64,000 bases of DNA from positions 2,232,001-2,296,000 of the forward strand of contig NW_026515541.1 in NCBI RefSeq assembly GCF_014898815.1, read 5' to 3'. The notes under the pieces are model-generated. The model saw only the letters and a program-made list of their open reading frames with translations, was not told where the DNA came from and searched no databases. Shown here one piece after another: positions 58,974 to 64,000 of the stretch. This DNA is from Panonychus citri. Its lineage: Eukaryota > Arthropoda > Arachnida > Trombidiformes > Tetranychidae. How positions within the stretch are numbered: the first letter of the stretch is position 1; the number at the start of each line of letters is the position of its first letter. Position numbers and translations under genes: made by a program.

Positions 58974-61900
58974 TTATTGAGATTGAATTATTCGATAATC
59001 GAAGGTAAATCCCTTCGACAAACTAGCCTTATTTGACATCGAAATAATCTTTAAACTTCCTTTAGACGATATATGTTTAGGGGAGTTCTTAGAACAATAT
59101 CTCCGAACCAGATTTCCTTTAACTGTGGCACTTTTCTTCACCAGCTCTAGATAATTACCATCACAGGACTCTTCAGAATCAATGTCGAAATGCTTAAAAT
59201 GCACATGGATCGTATCATTTGGTTCTTCTCCCTTAAAAGTCCATTCGCAATAATTGATACCGTAGTAATTTGGATAATCAGGACTTTCAATTGTCCCATT
59301 TCCTCTTTTATCAATGGTTAATTGACAATATTTTGTAACAATATAATCGAATCCATCTCCCCGACGATCATCTCCGTCTGAATGGAATATAAGTTGACCT
59401 CTATTCTCCTTGAAGATGATCGATCCTGGTGAATTGTACCCACAATATCGACCGAAATGATGCCAAGAGTTGTTTCTCCATTCATTAATATCGAGATAAT
59501 CTTTAGAACAATTAACTGAGTCTTCGATTTCGAATCGATTGACAAAAGTCAAATTAAGTTGGGACATGGGATCGACTTCTAATATTGATTCACAATGTTG
59601 ATCAGCTTTGTAAGGGGAAAGAGCTCGTGCGTAGTTTTCGTGACCACTTGTTCTGTATCCACCACAAGTGCTTTTTATCGTTTTTATGTTAAACATGAAC
59701 CCTTTTCTTGGTGTGTCTTTGTCACTCTTGAATACGATTGAAATGCCACTTTTATATGTCCATATGAATGGTGGTTTGTTTTTGGAACAATATCGACCGA
59801 GTTTATTCAATCCTCGTGCATCAAACTCATAGATTTCTAAATAATCTTTCGAGCAGTCGTCTTCAAGTTCAAATGATCTAAAGTCGAGCTGTATTTGTGT
59901 ATTAGTTTCACCATAATCTTGATTGATAAGAGTCCAAACGCAAACTGTATCAATCGGATAGTTTTCATCAGGCCAACCTGGTGATGTTACATTACTTTCA
60001 CCTGAACTCAAGGATCCACCACATTTACTCATGTGATAAGTGGCTTCGAACCCGCGATAACCTCGAGTACGATTGAAAGAGGCACTGAGGAGATTATAGT
60101 ATGAAAATGAAACAGGATAAATAGCTGTTATCACCTCAGAACTGTTTCCACACAATTCAAGATTTGCGATTGGTAAAAGTGAACCTGAAATTAAAGTATT
60201 ATTGTAATAAAAATTAGTAAATATTGATTTCGATTGAAAACAAACCTTGAGCAAATCCAAGTGTAATTTTTCCATCAGAGCAAATTGAATCATTTTCAGC
60301 TGATCCCAATACCTCAATCTTCTCAAATGTTATCCAAGGTGTAACTTTATCGTTTGCTGGTATCAGAATAGAAACAAGTTCATTGGAATCCAATTAAAGG
60401 TTCGAATCTTCATATGTATTAATACTTACAGCCTAAATTCTCATCTGTTGCAGCTTCAATAAACCAAACACATGAAATTCTAGAATCATCAATGGGCTGG
60501 GAAAAGTTTTTCGAAATGATCGAAGTTGAATCGGAGTTAATTATTCCACCACATTCTATATCATTGAATATAACGATTCGATAATTTCATTATAAGGCTC
60601 TTATATTAGACCTTCGAGTAACTTTACCTGTTGGTCTATCTTTACTGTATTCAGCTCTAAAACCTTGACCAGAATCTAGACCAGAATGAGTTTCAAAGTA
60701 AACTACAAGTACGTTGTTTGGAGATTCAATTACATAATTAGTGGGTTTTGATTCACAAGGAAGTGTAAAATTGTTTGATGTCATTGCCAAGCTGAAAAAT
60801 GACTTGGATTTTATCAATATATCAGGATTGTAATCAATTAGTATTTTATCAAGACATAAACTATCAGCTGATTTTAGATTGTAATTTGTAAAGTTGAGAG
60901 TGATTCTTTTATCAGGTTGACCGATGAAAGCAAATGTGCAATTTCTAGGACCTGGATAGATGCCAGGGAATCGAGGAGAGCTAATAACTCCTGAGTCTTC
61001 TGACCAAAATACATCACAGTCCGCTGATAATATCAGAAAATAAAGACAATAACGGGATTAGGAAATGGAGCAGTTCTGATATTAATAAACTTACCATCCA
61101 CAGTATAATCGAACCAAACCCAAAAACCTTTACCAGCAATCACGGAATCTGATTTGAAGACCATGAATAGTTGATTGACATTAGGTCTCATGATATCTCC
61201 CTCAGATTCTTGTGTACCACATACTTTACTGAGAAGTTTACCCGATGGGTCAAATTCCTGAATTGCCAAGTAATCACCTGAGCTACAGTTCTCATTTGAA
61301 GGTAAATCGAATGTTTCAAATTGATAAGTCAACATTTCAGACATTTTTGCTGAGTAAATGTAATAATTACATGTTAGGTTGGAATCATATGGCTTAGGAT
61401 AAGATAAACTTTGGATTGTGCTTATCTCATGAACAACAAAATTACCACCGCAAACATGAAGATTCACTGTTGCCTTGAACGAACTAGAGCCAGCCCCTCC
61501 TTTGGAAAGAAAGTGAATGAACATCCGATTATCTGATGAAACGACACTTGTTGTTCGAGCTATTGGACAGAATCGACCAAGTTTAGGAGCAACTTGAGTA
61601 GAACCATCGTGAATATCAATATGAGTTGTATTTAAATTGCATCCAACATCGTGATCTGGTATTTCGAAATCAATTCTAATAACTCTGTTGATTGGTGCTT
61701 TAATGACCCAATAACACTCAGAATATTCGACAGGAGGGTGAGGGTATCCAGGGAGCTGAAGTATAGCCGATGGACTTGATTGGTTTAGTTCGACGTAAAG
61801 TTCACATGGAGTTGAGACTTGTCGATAAGACAAAGAAAATTCCTGCAAGAGATAAAATCGATTCATGAAACAAATTGTTATTAAGTATTCAGATTGTGGA

Positions 61901-64000
61901 CTTACAAATTGTTCTGATGCAGGAACATAAGTTGATATGAAAAGTTGATTCGAAGCTGATATTATTTTCTTAGGTAAGTTAGACCCACAATAGTGTCCAA
62001 TGAATCGAGAGTTAGGTGAGTCACCATTGCGAATACTTAAATAACCATTAGAACAATGGTCGTCATACGAACCCAAGTTAAAAGATTTGAATTTAATTTC
62101 AACTCGTTGACCTTTTGGTACAACGATTTTCCATGAACAAGTTTCGAATGGTCCAAGTAAAGATGAATCAATATTACCAGTTGGTTCATAAAATGTACCA
62201 CCACAAATCGGTCTCACTGTAATGTTGAACCCTTTTAGTTCGGTTGATAAGCCGCCATAGTTGAAGAATGTGATCAACGATTGATTACCATGGAGAGTGA
62301 ATAGTTTTTCTTTTGAATCGCAAACTATTCTATTGATTTTCCAAGCTTTTTGATGGTCGAAACTATAATCATAAAAAGAGACTCCGTTCTTATTAGTACA
62401 TTTTTCATGTGACGAGGACTTAACATCCATCTCATTGATTTCGACTTGTAATTGAGTTCCAATGGGACTTGAAATGGCCCAACTACAATTGACACCATCT
62501 GGATAAAAACTTGAGAGTAACGTTGTATTTTGGTTCATTTTAAGACTCGCAGTGTATTTACATGGGTGATTAAAATCAGCAATAAGTGGAGGTGCAATGT
62601 CACTTTGGAACGATGTCCAGCTCAATAAGAATCTAGAAATGTAAAAGTTTGGCTTGAAATGGACATAGGCGATTGAAGGAGTTGTGTAAATTGGATTGTC
62701 ATCAGCACGATAACCACAAAACTGACCGAGAATCGAGCTGTTCTCTGATGGACCATCATAAATTGTGACACTTGAATTAGTACATGAGCCGTTGAACGAA
62801 TCGTCAAGAATATCAATTGATTCCAATTTAAACTTAATCTTATTAAAGTCACTGGTCTTAATTGTCCAACTTTGATTGTTTTCTGATGAAAATAATCTTG
62901 GATAAGCAAATGACCCAATTTTACCAGAGTCCGAGTTAATTTTCACATCTTTGATTGTTTTGTATGAAGCTTTGAATCCAGAAGCTGAACCATTAGCATG
63001 AGATTTAAATCTAATCCATAGACTTGGATAATATTGAGTCGAGTTTAATTGAGGTAAATTTGATCCACAAAATCGGCCAATGAGTTTACCTGATTCATTT
63101 TCTTCTCGAATCTCCAAATGATCCAAAGCACAGAATTGATCATATTGAATATCAAATGAATGAAACTTCAATGAGATTAGATTGCCTGGAGCAAGATTAA
63201 TTTTCCAAACACAAGTTCGAGAGGGAGGATAATCGTTTGGATATTCTGGTGAACTAATTGTTCCTTCCCAACTGTTTAGTTCATATGAACATGAATCAAC
63301 ATACTGAGAGTACAAAACTTTGAACAAAACATGACCTCTAACAGAGACCTTAAATGATTTACCTAAAATGTGAGATGGTAACACAGAAGAAGAGCTATTG
63401 TATCGAATGGTTCTTGTTGGATAATTCGAGCCTTCGTCTTGCAACTCTATGTAACTTCCAGATTGCGATTTTATAGCAAAATCGACAAACGTTAAAAGGC
63501 TCTTGTTGAACGAGCCAATGGAAACAAAGTCATAGATACACAAAAAGTTTTCATTATTTTCTGATTTCGGTTGATGAGCAGAATGACTCAGTTCCGTTAA
63601 AGAACCATAAATGTACTCTTTTGAGCGACAGATTGGCTGAATATTGGCCTTAAAACCTCGTCCTTTGTGCCAGCTTTTTGAAAAGTATACAATTTTTATT
63701 GCATTATCGAAAATAGATCTAAATGAAGTATTTGGTAATGAGTTACCACAGAATCGACCAAGTTCCAAACCTCGCATATTCAAAAGACTCACATAGTGTT
63801 CGGTACAATTGACTGACCAGGGTATATCGAGATCTTCAAACGTAATTTTGATGAATGTATTCCTGAAATCGTCTTGTGGATACCAATTACAATTGATCGG
63901 TCCAGAAAATCGATTCGGATAACTAGGTGATGAAATTGAACTCTCAGTTGACGGATAGATAATATGACAATCATTTGTTGTAGTCGAAAAAAATAATCTA
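58974..64000 (-). CDS. CUB gene D, 5' part outside the window
   Basis: Exons seen: 61906 to beyond 64000, 61095-61842, 60628-61023, 60430-60555, 60246-60356, 58974-60184; phases are the same as in B and C, and the frame is open throughout. Exon 3 starts in the window within CUB4, which is close to gene C. Exon 4 holds two CUBs (CELYVELN and CGGNFVVHE starts). The last exon ends in GFTFDYRIIQSQ without any membrane segment. Exons 1-2 and the front of exon 3 should lie to the right. This is the third copy that is intact as far as it is visible. Confidence 0.85.

Overview
The window is AT-rich eukaryotic DNA. Short introns (about 60-130 nt) with clean GT-AG ends, a large family of secreted multi-CUB proteins, an arthropod-type gustatory receptor and many Class II transposons point to an arthropod, most likely a mite; the species is inferred, not proven.

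Region 1 (1 to about 9268) is the right-hand part of a Polinton/Maverick element (an adintovirus-like endogenous dsDNA virus). Protein-primed DNA polymerase B is on the + strand. A compact block on the - strand encodes an adenain-like protease, the major capsid protein (5' part broken), a pVI-like protein, the penton-like minor capsid, an integrase with chromodomain, two small proteins, the packaging ATPase, a small membrane protein and, at the end, two unusual cargo genes: a TATA-binding protein (TBP) homologue with all four DNA-intercalating Phe, and a BIR+RING inhibitor of apoptosis. Five of these genes have a TATA box about 34-45 nt before the ATG, so a virus-encoded TBP may drive them.

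Region 2 is a tandem family of at least four CUB genes on the - strand: A (9250-13524, cut by the Polinton inside exon 4), B (14060-20640, 8 exons, 2009 aa), C (35199-41776, 8 exons, 2024 aa) and D (58974 to beyond 64000). B and C encode a signal peptide followed by about 16 CUB domains and no membrane anchor. The paralogues are nearly identical over most CUBs but strongly diverged over CUB4-CUB5.

Region 3 (20.7-35.2 kb, between B and C) holds a Tc1 relic, a GA-rich microsatellite, inverted repeats, a broken unidentified coding stretch, a Tudor-domain relic, a broken mariner-type transposase and one intact two-exon gustatory receptor (32907-34141).

Region 4 (41.8-58.9 kb, between C and D) is a transposon graveyard: a Merlin element with TIRs, pieces of Ty3/gypsy retroelements, a series of small hairpins with a shared GGTGAT loop, a complete Tigger element with a lost catalytic Asp, and a hAT transposase split by a 1.2-kb long-TIR element. 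No tRNA, rRNA or CRISPR was found.
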